From positions 1 to 34,030 of the forward strand of contig NZ_SJEX01000056.1 in the NCBI RefSeq assembly GCF_005930495.1: a stretch of DNA of 34,030 nucleotides, in the 5' to 3' direction. Below are positions 1-8,001 of this stretch, one piece after another. Position 1 is the first letter of the stretch. The number at the start of each line of letters is the position of its first letter. Under the pieces are notes generated by a model. The model ran no database searches. It was not told the DNA's origin and saw only the letters and a program-made list of their open reading frames with translations. Made by a program: the position numbers and the translations under genes. This DNA is from Modestobacter excelsi. Lineage in GTDB: Bacteria; Actinomycetota; Actinomycetes; Mycobacteriales; Geodermatophilaceae.

Positions 1-1
1 G

Positions 2-31
2 GCCCGCCCCGACGACGACGACCCGGGCCAT
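2..31 (-). CDS. 5' end of a flavoprotein-like gene, cut by the window edge
   Basis: Reading the minus strand from an ATG at 31 gives MARVVVVGAG and then the window ends. A short hydrophobic beta strand running into GxG at the extreme N-terminus is the usual opening of a Rossmann dinucleotide-binding fold, as in FAD-dependent amine oxidase, phytoene desaturase or protoporphyrinogen oxidase families. A TACCGT hexamer lies 7 nt before the ATG, the same arrangement as several other genes here, which supports a real leaderless start. Only ten residues are visible, so the enzyme class cannot be named. Confidence 0.5.
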   Translation of the reverse strand, partial: MARVVVVGAG

Positions 32-38
32 GCCGCCC

Positions 39-44
39 ACGGTA
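39..44 (-). promoter_or_regulatory. -10 element (TACCGT) of the partial flavoprotein gene
   Basis: TACCGT fits the actinobacterial TAnnnT -10 consensus. Seven bases separate it from the ATG at 31, so transcription would begin at or next to the start codon. No clear -35 is visible. Confidence 0.45.
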
Positions 45-89
45 ACCAGCGCGCGGAGGTCGGTGCCGCGGGGCGGACCCGGGCGGCGG

Positions 90-1115
90 TCAGTGCAGGT
101 CCCGGCGGCTGAACAGGACGACGCCTCCGCCGACGACCGCCGCGGTGACCAGGGCCAGGAAGACCGCGGCCTGGCCGCTGGTGAGCAGGTACTCGACCTG
201 CTGGTGGACGCCCTGCGGGTCGACGCCGTCGTCCAGGGAGAGCGTCAGCCCGTCGGGGAGCACCAGCGCCGCGGCGTTGTCGGTCAGCAGCCACGGCTGC
301 CAGGCCGGCCGGAGAGCCCGGACGGCGTTCTCCACGATCGCGACGTAGACGAAGGCGACACCGGTCGCCGCGCCGGTGTTGCGCAGCAGGTCGGTCAGGC
401 CGAACCCGAGCAGCCCGGCGAACACGCTCAGCAGCACGCCGCGGCCCTGCGCCCCCAGCAGGTCGGGCCAGAAGCCGGTCGGCAGGGCCGCGCCGTCGCC
501 GACCACCGACTGCAGCAGGGTCGCGAGCCCGAGCCACAGCGCCTGCATCAGCAGCCCGAGCGCCGCCGAGGCGACCGCGGTGACCAGCAGCTTGGCGGCC
601 ATCACCCGGGGACGGCGGGTCTCCCAGAACAGCAGCGCCACCATCGACCGGGTGGACCACTCCGCCCCCACGAACGTGCCGCCGACGAGGAAGGCCAGGG
701 CCGCAGTGAGGGCGGCCACCGACACCGCGCCGGTGGTGCCGTCCGCGGAGAGCGAGAAGGGCTCGGGCTCCAGGAACAGCGACAGCGGGAACTGGTCGGC
801 CGTCGCCGGCGGCCCGCACCAGTCCTCGGGGGCGACGTCGGCCGGGCGGGCCGGGTCGGCCAGGCACTGCTCCCGGCCCTCGTTCGCCAGCTCGATCTGC
901 TCCTGCTGGGTGGCCCGGGCCTCGGCGAGCCGCTCCGGGCTCGGTGTCCGGAACGCCAGCAGGGAGACCACCAGCGCGGCCGCCCAGCCGACCAGCGCCA
1001 CCAGCAGCAGCACCCGGATGAAGCGGCGGGCCAGGAAGCGGTGCGTCTCGGCGCGGACCAGCCCGCCGAAGGGCCCGGCCGGCACCGCCGGCGGCGGGGT
1101 GAGGACGGCGCTCAT
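90..1115 (-). CDS. ABC-2 type transporter permease
   Basis: This 341-residue integral membrane protein is the likely channel half of an ABC exporter. It has one hydrophobic segment near residues 33-54, a long extracytoplasmic stretch to about residue 130, and then about five more membrane segments, the usual ABC-2 membrane topology. The C-terminus ends in a short basic tail (SRRDLH). Its ATG overlaps the TGA of the upstream ATPase gene (ATGA), so the two are translationally coupled and should form one transporter. Substrate is unknown. Such pairs in actinobacteria export lipids, drugs or peptides. There is no separate promoter. Confidence 0.85.
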   Translation of the reverse strand: MSAVLTPPPAVPAGPFGGLVRAETHRFLARRFIRVLLLVALVGWAAALVVSLLAFRTPSPERLAEARATQQEQIELANEGREQCLADPARPADVAPEDWCGPPATADQFPLSLFLEPEPFSLSADGTTGAVSVAALTAALAFLVGGTFVGAEWSTRSMVALLFWETRRPRVMAAKLLVTAVASAALGLLMQALWLGLATLLQSVVGDGAALPTGFWPDLLGAQGRGVLLSVFAGLLGFGLTDLLRNTGAATGVAFVYVAIVENAVRALRPAWQPWLLTDNAAALVLPDGLTLSLDDGVDPQGVHQQVEYLLTSGQAAVFLALVTAAVVGGGVVLFSRRDLH

Positions 1116-2026
1116 GCCGGGTCCGCCGTCAGCGCCAGGAACGCGCTCTCCAGGTCCGCGGCCACCGGCGTCAGCTCCTCCAGGTAGTGACCGTGCTCGG
1201 CGAGCAGCCGGGTGACCTCGCCGGGTGCGCGCACCGCGGAGACGAGCAGCGCGCCGTCGGCGGGGCTGACCCGGTACCCGGCGGCGGTGAGCACCGCGGC
1301 CGCCGCGGCGCGGTCGGGCACCCGGACCCGCACGTCACCGGACGAGCGCCCGGCGAGCACCTCGCGCACCGGCCCGGAGGCGATGCACCGGCCGCGGGCC
1401 ATGATCGAGACGGAGTCGGCGACCTGCTCGATCTCGGCCAGCAGGTGCGAGCTGAGCAGCACGGTCGTCGAGCCGTCGGACCCCAGCCGCCGGATGAGCT
1501 CGCGCACGTCCTTGATGCCGGCCGGGTCCAGCCCGTTGCTCGGCTCGTCGAGGACCAGCAGCTGCGGACGCTTGAGCAGGGCGGCGGCGATGCCCAGCCG
1601 CTGCTTCATGCCGAGGGAGTAGCCCTTGAACCGGTCGTCGGCCCGGTCGCGAAGGGCCACGACGTCGAGGACCTCGTCCACCCGGCCGCGGGGGACGCCC
1701 GCGGTCTCGGCCAGCAGCCGCAGGTTGCGCCGGCCGGAGAAGCCGGGGAAGAACAGCGGGGTCTCCACCAGCGCGCCGACGCTGCCGATCACCTCGGGGA
1801 GCCCGGCCGGCACCGGCCGGTCCAGCAGCCGCACGTCGCCGGCGTCGGCCCGGACCAGCCCGAGCAGGACCCGGATCGTCGTCGTCTTGCCCGAGCCGTT
1901 GGGGCCGAGGAAGCCGTGCACGCCACCGGAGCCGACCACAAGGTGCAGGTCGTCCAGCGCCTTCTGCGGCGGCTTGCCCCGCCGGGTGTAGCTCTTGCTC
2001 ACCGCGTGCAGCTCGACGGCCGGCAC
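1112..2026 (-). CDS. ABC transporter ATP-binding protein
   Basis: This 304-residue ATPase powers export through the overlapping permease gene. Walker A (GPNGSGKTT) is at residues 41-49. An ABC signature variant (YSLGMKQRLG), Walker B with catalytic Glu (LLVLDEPSNGLDP) and the switch histidine (SSHLL) follow in order. The C-terminal ~80 residues form the extension seen in DrrA/CcmA/BcrA-type exporters. Start is GTG at 2026, preceded by GGAGG with 5-nt spacing. The long plus-strand open frame over this gene is an antisense artefact of GC-rich codons. Substrate cannot be deduced. Confidence 0.9.
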   Translation of the reverse strand: MPAVELHAVSKSYTRRGKPPQKALDDLHLVVGSGGVHGFLGPNGSGKTTTIRVLLGLVRADAGDVRLLDRPVPAGLPEVIGSVGALVETPLFFPGFSGRRNLRLLAETAGVPRGRVDEVLDVVALRDRADDRFKGYSLGMKQRLGIAAALLKRPQLLVLDEPSNGLDPAGIKDVRELIRRLGSDGSTTVLLSSHLLAEIEQVADSVSIMARGRCIASGPVREVLAGRSSGDVRVRVPDRAAAAAVLTAAGYRVSPADGALLVSAVRAPGEVTRLLAEHGHYLEELTPVAADLESAFLALTADPA

Positions 2027-2124
2027 CGGGGCCTCCTCGGGGTCGACGGACGCTGCACGGTGGCACAGCCCTCGCCCGGGTGGAACGGCATCGGCACGCG
2101 TGTCCGGCGCTCGTGGCGGAGCCG

Positions 2125-2140
2125 TGACCGCCGGCGGTCA
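2125..2140. terminator. 16-bp perfect palindrome at the 3' end of the deacetylase gene
   Basis: TGACCGCCGGCGGTCA is self-complementary over 16 bp and includes the deacetylase stop codon (2138-2140). It also lies about 100 bp upstream of the ABC ATPase start. It could be part of a terminator or a dimeric-regulator operator for the ABC genes. The sequence alone does not decide. Confidence 0.35.
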
Positions 2141-3013
2141 GGCAGCTGGGCCGAAGTCCGAGTCCAGGTGGGCGAGCAGCGTCGGGCCGTCCCAGGTCGG
2201 TGGCGGCATGACCCGGCGGATGGTGAGCAGCGGCCGGGCCGGGTCCACCGGGTCGGCGAGCTGGAAGGCCGCCCGGTACCCCGCCGACGCCACGTGCGGG
2301 AGGGTCTCCGGCGCCCAGGCGCCGTAGGGGTAGGCCATCAGGTCCACCGGGTGCCCGAGGATCCCGGCCAGCGTGGCCGCCGGCTCGTCGAGCTGCGTCG
2401 GCCACTGGTCGTCGGGCAGCCGGTCCAGCCGCTGGTGGTCCCAGGTGTGCGCGCCGATCGTCATGCCCGCGGCGTCCAGCCGGCGGAGGTCGTCGCTGCT
2501 GAGCCAGTTCGGCTTGTCCAGCACGACGGTCATCGGGAAGAAGACCGCCGGGAAGCCCATCGCCTGCAGCGCCGGCAGCGCCACGGTGACGTGGGTGGCC
2601 GAGCCGTCGTCGAAGCTCAGCAGCACCGGCCGGTCCGGCAGCGGGGTGCCGAACTCGAGGTGGTCGACCAGCTCCTCGGCCCGGACGGGCGTGCGGCCGC
2701 CGTCGCGCAGCGCGCGGAGCTGCGCGGTGAGCACCGCCGGCGGTGTGGTGATCGTCCGGGTGTACGCGCTGTCGTCGGGCTCGAACTCGCGCAGCTGGTG
2801 GTAGCAGAGCACCGGCACGGTGGAGCGCGCCGCGATCTCCGCCGGCGTCCCGGCCATGGGTGGCGCCACCGGGGTCGGCGTCGGCGTGACGGTCGGGGTC
2901 GACGCGGCGGTGGTCGGCACGGGGGCCGAGGTGGCGGTCGGTCGGGAGGCCCCGGCGCCGCAGCCGGTCAGCACGAGCGCTCCGCCGAGGGCCAGGAACT
3001 CGCGTCTGCGCAT
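2138..3013 (-). CDS. polysaccharide deacetylase family lipoprotein
   Basis: This 291-residue carbohydrate esterase (NodB fold, CE4) probably removes N-acetyl or other acyl groups from cell-wall glycans outside the membrane. It opens with RRREF, a hydrophobic segment and a lipobox (LTGC, Cys18), then a Thr/Pro-rich linker to about residue 55. The catalytic domain carries SFDDG (133-137, the TFDDG metal motif with catalytic Asp) and HTWDH (189-193, the two zinc histidines). ATG at 3013 was chosen because it gives the lipoprotein signal and has GCGAGGG upstream. The frame stays open upstream, but that part reads as antisense to the phosphatase gene. Divergent from that phosphatase. Substrate is not determinable. 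Confidence 0.88.
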   Translation of the reverse strand: MRRREFLALGGALVLTGCGAGASRPTATSAPVPTTAASTPTVTPTPTPVAPPMAGTPAEIAARSTVPVLCYHQLREFEPDDSAYTRTITTPPAVLTAQLRALRDGGRTPVRAEELVDHLEFGTPLPDRPVLLSFDDGSATHVTVALPALQAMGFPAVFFPMTVVLDKPNWLSSDDLRRLDAAGMTIGAHTWDHQRLDRLPDDQWPTQLDEPAATLAGILGHPVDLMAYPYGAWAPETLPHVASAGYRAAFQLADPVDPARPLLTIRRVMPPPTWDGPTLLAHLDSDFGPAA

Positions 3014-3109
3014 CCGCTGACCCTCGCCTGTCGCGTTGCCGACCGCAACCGTCCAGGCTCTCCCGCGGCGGCGTGCCCGCCGGGCCGGTCCGGATGGCAC
3101 GCTGCCGGG

Positions 3110-4078
3110 GTGGTCTCCCTCCCTGCCCTGGCCCGTCGCGGGGACGCCGCGACCCGCGAGCTGCTCTCCCGGGCGGCCCGTCGCGCCGGCTGGACGCCGA
3201 CGGTGCTCGCCCATCCCGGATACGGCAGCGGCGGCCGGGTGCGGGTGCTCGGCCGGGTGCTGCTCGCCCCGGCCGGGGCCCATCCGGAGGACCGGCGGGC
3301 GGTGCCCGGCTGGCAGCGGTTCCTCACCCTGGAGAGCGCGGCCGCGGAGGTGGTCGTCGAGGTCGCCGGCACCCGCACGGTGGTGCGCAGCGACGACGAC
3401 GGGCTGGTCGACGCGACCCTGACCCTGGACCTGCCCGACGTCGGGGCGCTGCCGGTGCGGCTGACCGCCGGCGAGCGCACGTCCGCGGCCGTGGTCCACC
3501 TGGCCTCACCGGACGCCGCGCGCGGGGTGGTGTGCGACATCGACGACACCGTGCTGGTCACCGGCATCGCCACCCCGCTGCGCGCCGCCTGGCGCACCTT
3601 CGTGCAGCCGATGACCCGCCGGCAGGCGGTGCCCGGCATGGCCCGGCTGCTGCGCGAGCTCACGTCGGGCGCGCCGCACGTGCCGGTGGTCTACGTCAGC
3701 AACGGGCCGTGGAACCTCGCCGGCCCGCTCGGCCGGTTCCTGGAGCGCAGCGGCTTCCCGCCCGGCACCCTGCTGCTCACCGACTGGGGCCCGACGCCCA
3801 CCCGCTGGTTCCGCGACGGCCGCTCGCACAAGCGCACCGCGCTGCAGCGGCTGGCCGCGGACCTGCCCGGGGTGCGCTGGACGCTGGTCGGGGACACCGG
3901 CGAGCACGACCCGGCGCTGTACGAGGAGTTCGCCCGCGCCCGGCCGGACCGGGTGCGCGCGGTGCTGCTGCGGGACACGACCGGAGGAGCGCCCCGGCAG
4001 GAACGGTTCGGGGACGTGCCCGTCGTCTACGGCGCGGACGGCGACGCCATCGCCGCGGCGCTGCCGCGGACCGGCTGA
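3110..4078 (+). CDS. App1-like phosphatase (DUF2183)
   Basis: This 322-residue protein has the App1/DUF2183 catalytic domain, related to yeast phosphatidate phosphatase App1 and the HAD-like hydrolases. DIDDTV at 143-148 supplies the nucleophile and acid/base aspartates. YVSNGPWN, the Lys of SHKRTAL and GDTGEHD follow as the later HAD-type motifs. The N-terminal ~135 residues match the beta-rich region usual in bacterial members. GTG at 3110 is the best start because it gives a family-typical N-terminus. A CACGCT hexamer 6 nt upstream may indicate leaderless transcription, but it is a weak match. The physiological substrate of bacterial members is not established. Its last 52 bp overlap the convergent oxidoreductase gene. 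Confidence 0.8.
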   Translation: MVSLPALARRGDAATRELLSRAARRAGWTPTVLAHPGYGSGGRVRVLGRVLLAPAGAHPEDRRAVPGWQRFLTLESAAAEVVVEVAGTRTVVRSDDDGLVDATLTLDLPDVGALPVRLTAGERTSAAVVHLASPDAARGVVCDIDDTVLVTGIATPLRAAWRTFVQPMTRRQAVPGMARLLRELTSGAPHVPVVYVSNGPWNLAGPLGRFLERSGFPPGTLLLTDWGPTPTRWFRDGRSHKRTALQRLAADLPGVRWTLVGDTGEHDPALYEEFARARPDRVRAVLLRDTTGGAPRQERFGDVPVVYGADGDAIAAALPRTG

Positions 4079-5061
4079 GCCTCGAAGAGCTCGGCGAGGG
4101 CGGCGTCGGAGGCGGTCAGCGCATCCCGGTCGGAGGTGCTGCTGGAGGCCACGACCTCGGCCGCGCCGGTGCGCTCGACCAGCTCGGCCAGCCGGCTCGC
4201 CACCTGGGCCGCGGTACCGGCGACCGCGGCCGCGGCGGTCCGGTCGACGTACTGCTGCTGCCGGGCCGTCAGCGGCCGGGCGCGGACGGTGGGAACCGGC
4301 TCCAGCGGCGGGAACGCCCCGGTCGTGCGGGCCTGGGCCATCGCCCAGGCCTCCGGCAGCAGGAGGTCGGCGGCCTCGGCGGCGGTGTCGGCGACCAGCA
4401 CGTCGAGGCTGATCGCCACCCGCGGTCCCGGCTGCTGCGCCGAGGGGCGGAACGCGCGGCGGTAGCCGGCCAGCGCCGCCAGCCCCGGCTCCGGGTCCCC
4501 GGCGACCCCCAGCAGCGGGCCGCCGACGACCACCGGCAGGCCCAGCTCGGCGGCGACCTGCAGCCCTCGACCGGTGGCCAGCACGAACAGCGGGACGGCG
4601 CCGGCGGGCTGCGGGTGCAGGGTGATCTCCGCCGTCCCGGTCAGGTACGCGCGCAGCTCGGCGAGGTCGGCGGCGAAGTCCCGCTCGGTCTCCCGCAGCG
4701 CGCGCCGCACCGGCGGGGTGAAGCCGGGGGAGCGGCCCAGCCCCAGGTCGACCCGGTCGGGGGCGAACGCGCTCACGGTGGCGAACTGCTCGGCGACCAC
4801 CAGCGGCTGGTGGTGCGGCAGCATCACACCGGCCGAGCCCAGCCGGATCGTCGTCGTCCGCCCGGCGACCGCGGCGAGCAGCACCGCCGGCGCGGACCCG
4901 GCGATGCCGGGCACCCCGTGGTGCTCGGCGACCCAGAAGCGCTCGAAGCCCAGGCGCTCGGCGGCGACCGCGCGGGAGACGGTGCCGGTCAGGGCGGCGG
5001 CGTCCGGTTCGCCGGCCCGGGTGCGCGCGCGGTCGAGCAGGGACAGCCCGGCGGTCAGCAC
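4027..5061 (-). CDS. LLM class flavin-dependent oxidoreductase
   Basis: This 344-residue luciferase-like TIM-barrel monooxygenase should bind FMN or F420. The start LTAGLSLLDRA, then RFWVAEHHG, IRLGSAGVMLPHHQPLVVAEQFATV and DLGLGRSPGF, match the bacterial luciferase-like LLM group that begins LSLLDxxP. GTG at 5061 overlaps the stop of the upstream PP2C gene by 7 nt, so it is the last gene of the splB operon. The family-like sequence ends near AALAELF. The final ~18 residues are encoded antisense to the end of the App1 gene and look like a read-through extension. Substrate is unknown. Confidence 0.85.
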   Translation of the reverse strand: MLTAGLSLLDRARTRAGEPDAAALTGTVSRAVAAERLGFERFWVAEHHGVPGIAGSAPAVLLAAVAGRTTTIRLGSAGVMLPHHQPLVVAEQFATVSAFAPDRVDLGLGRSPGFTPPVRRALRETERDFAADLAELRAYLTGTAEITLHPQPAGAVPLFVLATGRGLQVAAELGLPVVVGGPLLGVAGDPEPGLAALAGYRRAFRPSAQQPGPRVAISLDVLVADTAAEAADLLLPEAWAMAQARTTGAFPPLEPVPTVRARPLTARQQQYVDRTAAAAVAGTAAQVASRLAELVERTGAAEVVASSSTSDRDALTASDAALAELFEAQPVRGSAAAMASPSAP

Positions 5062-6719
5062 TGGAGGGCGAGCACAGCCAGGTCGTCACGCTCGTGCGGC
5101 GAGCCCTGCCGGTGCCGGTCGACGGCGGTCTGCACGGCCTGCACGATGTCCTCAGCGGAGCCCGCCGGGATGCCTGCCAGCACCCGGATCAGGCCGGACT
5201 CGTCGAACTGGACACCGGCGCCGTCGCGGGCCTCGGTCACGCCGTCGGTGTAGAGCACCAGGGTGGTCCCGGCCGGCATCTCGACGTCGATCTCCTGGTA
5301 CACGGTCTCGGCTGCCACCCCGAGCGGGCGGCCCGGGTCGCCCACCTCGGTGCACTCCCCGGCGGGTGAGCGCAGCACCGGCCGGGGGTGGCCGGCGATG
5401 CTCAGCCGAGCCGTCACGCCGCCCTCGTGCGGGCGGAGCACCAGGCAGCAGGCGGTGACGAAGCGGAGCGGGCCCGGGCCGGCTTCCCGGACCAGCGCGG
5501 AGTTCACCGCCTGCAGCACGTCGGCCGGACCGGACAGGGCGGTCGCGGCGGCCCGGGCGGTGTGCCGGGCCAGCGCGGCCATGGCCGCTGCTTCAGCGCC
5601 CTTGCCGCAGACGTCGGCGATGAGCACCATCCACCTGCCGTCCGGCAGCGGCAGCACGTCGTAGGTGTCCCCGCCGACCAGCAGCCCCTCGCCACCGGCC
5701 CGGTACCGAGCAGCCAGTTCGACGCCGGGGACGGTCGGCAACGAGGGCGGCAGCAGGCTGCGCTGCAGCGTCTCGGCCAGCGAGCGGACCTGCGACTCGG
5801 CGCGCAGCCGGCTCAGGAACTGACCGATCTGCCGGCCGGCGGTGGCCAGCACGTCCAGCAGGTCGGGCGGGACCGGCCGTGCCTGGCGGGAGAACAGCTC
5901 GCAGACCCCCAGCAGGATGTCCCCGTGCAGCACGGGGAAGGCCAGGCCGGTGCGGATGCCGTCGGCCCGGGCGCTCCCCCCGCGGACGAAGCGGGCGTCG
6001 GTCCAGAGGTCCTCGATCACCACCGGCGTGCGCTCCTGCCAGGTGATGCCGGGCAGTCCCTCACCCCGGCCCCAGGCCGACCCGCGCGCCTGGGCGTGCA
6101 GCGACGGCACGGTCACCTCCGGCGCAGCCCAGACGCCGGCATAGTGGAGCCGGTCGGTGGACTCGTCGGGCCGCCAGATCATCGCGGCATCCCAGTCCAG
6201 TTCGGTGCAGATCGTCGAGAGGAGCTGCCGGAAGGCGGCGTCGGCGTCCGGTGCCTCGGTCAGCGCGGCGGTGACCCGCTGGATGGCGGCCAGGTACCGG
6301 CTCACCTGGAACTGGCGCTCCAGCAGGACGGTCGTGCTGGCGTCCCGGAGGACGGCGACCACGAGGGCGGAGTCGTCGCAGACGTCGCCCTCGGCGGCCA
6401 GCCGCGACAGCGTCAGGTCGATGGGGACCTCGTGGCCGTCGGCGTGCAGCGCCGGCACCCGCGTGGTCGTCCCGACGAGCTTGCCCGCTCCGGTGGCCCG
6501 GAACCGCGAGAAGCCGGCTCCGTGCCCCCGGCGAAGCCGCTGGGGCATGAGCACGGTCAGCGACCGTCCGGTCAGGTCCTCCACCCGGTGCCCCAGCAGG
6601 GTCTGGACCGCCGGGTTCACGTAGGCGATCCGGCCGTCCCGGTCGGCCACGACGACGGTGTCGGGCAGGGCCTCCAGCAGCGCCGGCGCGGCCAGCGCAG
6701 CACTCGACTCCGGTCGCAC
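5055..6719 (-). CDS. PAS-GAF-SpoIIE (PP2C) serine phosphatase
   Basis: This 554-residue signalling protein has a PAS domain (about 10-130; PDTVVVADRDGRIAYVN), a GAF domain (about 150-310) and a C-terminal SpoIIE/RsbU-type PP2C domain (about 335-550). Metal motifs are present: GGDTYD, IADVCGKGAEAA, YTDGVTEAR and RDDLAVL. Such proteins dephosphorylate anti-sigma-factor antagonists, feeding partner-switching stress cascades. No kinase or antagonist gene is nearby. The frame runs to an ATG at 6827, but GTG at 6719 is preferred because GGGGGAGGG sits 3 nt before it. The longer form would start 3 nt after the splB stop. Either way the gene lies between splB and the LLM gene and is probably co-transcribed. 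Confidence 0.85.
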   Translation of the reverse strand: MRPESSAALAAPALLEALPDTVVVADRDGRIAYVNPAVQTLLGHRVEDLTGRSLTVLMPQRLRRGHGAGFSRFRATGAGKLVGTTTRVPALHADGHEVPIDLTLSRLAAEGDVCDDSALVVAVLRDASTTVLLERQFQVSRYLAAIQRVTAALTEAPDADAAFRQLLSTICTELDWDAAMIWRPDESTDRLHYAGVWAAPEVTVPSLHAQARGSAWGRGEGLPGITWQERTPVVIEDLWTDARFVRGGSARADGIRTGLAFPVLHGDILLGVCELFSRQARPVPPDLLDVLATAGRQIGQFLSRLRAESQVRSLAETLQRSLLPPSLPTVPGVELAARYRAGGEGLLVGGDTYDVLPLPDGRWMVLIADVCGKGAEAAAMAALARHTARAAATALSGPADVLQAVNSALVREAGPGPLRFVTACCLVLRPHEGGVTARLSIAGHPRPVLRSPAGECTEVGDPGRPLGVAAETVYQEIDVEMPAGTTLVLYTDGVTEARDGAGVQFDESGLIRVLAGIPAGSAEDIVQAVQTAVDRHRQGSPHERDDLAVLALQC

Positions 6720-6830
6720 GCACCCTCCCCCGGCAACGAGGCTGATCACTCCGCCTCTGGCTGGCTGCCGAGGGTCCCACATCGGTCGCCCGACGGCGGC
6801 AGGCTGTGGGTCGAGGTGGGACGGCATGGC

Positions 6831-7943
6831 TCAGAACGCGTACCGTACCCGCAGCCAGGGCGCGTGCTGACCGATCAGCTCCTGCAACCGGGTCACACCG
6901 GCCCGCTTGACGTCGTTGCGGTAGCGGACGTTGAGCTGGCCGTTCTGGCTGACCTTGCGCTGCTGCAGCTCCGGCCGCCAGAGCAGCTCCTCGGCCTGCG
7001 GGTGCCAGCCCAGGTTGACCTCGTGCAGCTGCTCGTTGTGGGTCAGCATGATCACCTCGGCGGCGGCCTGGGCCTTGGTGGCGTCGTCGAGCTCGTCGTC
7101 CAGCTGCTGCAGCAACGCCGTCCAGTCGGCCTCCCACCCGTCGCGCAGCACGACGGGGGAGAAGTTGAGGTGCACCTCGTAGCCGGCCGCCACGAAGTCG
7201 TCGACCGCGGCGATCCGCTCGGCGACCCGGCTGGTGCGCACGTCCAGCACCTTGGCGTCGGCGTCGGGCATCAGCGAGAACCGGATGCGGGTGCGGCCCT
7301 GCGGGTCCAGGTCCAGCAGGTCGCGGTTGACGTACTTGGTGGCGAAGGAGGCCTTCGCCGTCGGCAGCTCCCGGAAGGTGGCGACCAGGTCGGCGACGTT
7401 GTCGCTGACCAGGGCGTCGACCGAGCAGTCGCTGTTCTCGCCGATGTCGTAGACCCAGCTGACCGGGTCGGCCTCGTCGGGGGTGGCCTTGACGCCCTGC
7501 CGGCCCACGTGCCGGCGCAGGTAGCCGGTGATCTGGTCTATGTTGGTGAACACGGTGATCGGGTTGGCGTAGCCCTTGCGCCGCGGGACGTAGCAGTACG
7601 CACATGCCATGGCGCAGCCATTGGCCGTCGAGGGCGCGATCCAGTTGGCGGACCGGTCGTTGGGGCGGGCCGACAGCGACTTCTTGACCCCCAGCACGAG
7701 GATCTCGGTCTTGATCCGCACCCAGCGGTCGACGTTGCCCTCGTTGCCGTGCAGGTCGGGGATCTGCCAGTGCGAGGGCACCTCGACCAGCTCGGCACCG
7801 GGGAACCGGGCCAGCACCTGCCGCCCGCGCGGCGAGTCGGCGGCGGCCGGCTCGGCGTACACCGTGCGCACCTGCAGCAGCCGGCTGACCACCGGGGTCT
7901 CGGCCGGCAGGACGTCGTCGAAGAGGGTCAGTGCGTCCGTCAC
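6831..7943 (-). CDS. splB: spore photoproduct lyase family radical SAM enzyme
   Basis: This 370-residue protein belongs to the spore photoproduct lyase family, whose Bacillus prototype reverses the UV dimer 5-thyminyl-5,6-dihydrothymine using S-adenosylmethionine and a 4Fe-4S cluster. The radical-SAM motif CAMACAYC is at 110-117 (CxxxCxxC). Cys173 in GENSDCSVD may correspond to the H-donor cysteine Cys141 of Bacillus SplB, but the spacing is about 13 residues longer, so this is tentative. The sequence is of the branch found in non-endospore-forming actinobacteria and alphaproteobacteria. Start GTG at 7943 gives MTDALTLFDDV. It heads an operon with the PP2C and LLM genes. DNA repair is the likely role, inferred from family. 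Confidence 0.88.
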   Translation of the reverse strand: MTDALTLFDDVLPAETPVVSRLLQVRTVYAEPAAADSPRGRQVLARFPGAELVEVPSHWQIPDLHGNEGNVDRWVRIKTEILVLGVKKSLSARPNDRSANWIAPSTANGCAMACAYCYVPRRKGYANPITVFTNIDQITGYLRRHVGRQGVKATPDEADPVSWVYDIGENSDCSVDALVSDNVADLVATFRELPTAKASFATKYVNRDLLDLDPQGRTRIRFSLMPDADAKVLDVRTSRVAERIAAVDDFVAAGYEVHLNFSPVVLRDGWEADWTALLQQLDDELDDATKAQAAAEVIMLTHNEQLHEVNLGWHPQAEELLWRPELQQRKVSQNGQLNVRYRNDVKRAGVTRLQELIGQHAPWLRVRYAF

Positions 7944-8001
7944 TGCAGGTACAGCAGCGCCCGGACCTGCGGTGTTCCGCTCGGACGGCGTGGCCCGGGA
8001 C

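Noticed and set aside
1187..3109. First ~640 codons of a 963-codon plus-strand open frame
   Set aside because: It is antisense to the ABC ATPase and deacetylase genes, rich in Arg, Gly, Pro and His with no domain. Only the part from 3110 (App1 phosphatase) is a real protein.
5055..7943. An endospore-formation locus, from the SpoIIE domain and spore photoproduct lyase names
   Set aside because: SpoIIE here is only the PP2C domain behind PAS and GAF, and no sporulation gene is nearby. The names reflect families, not endospores.
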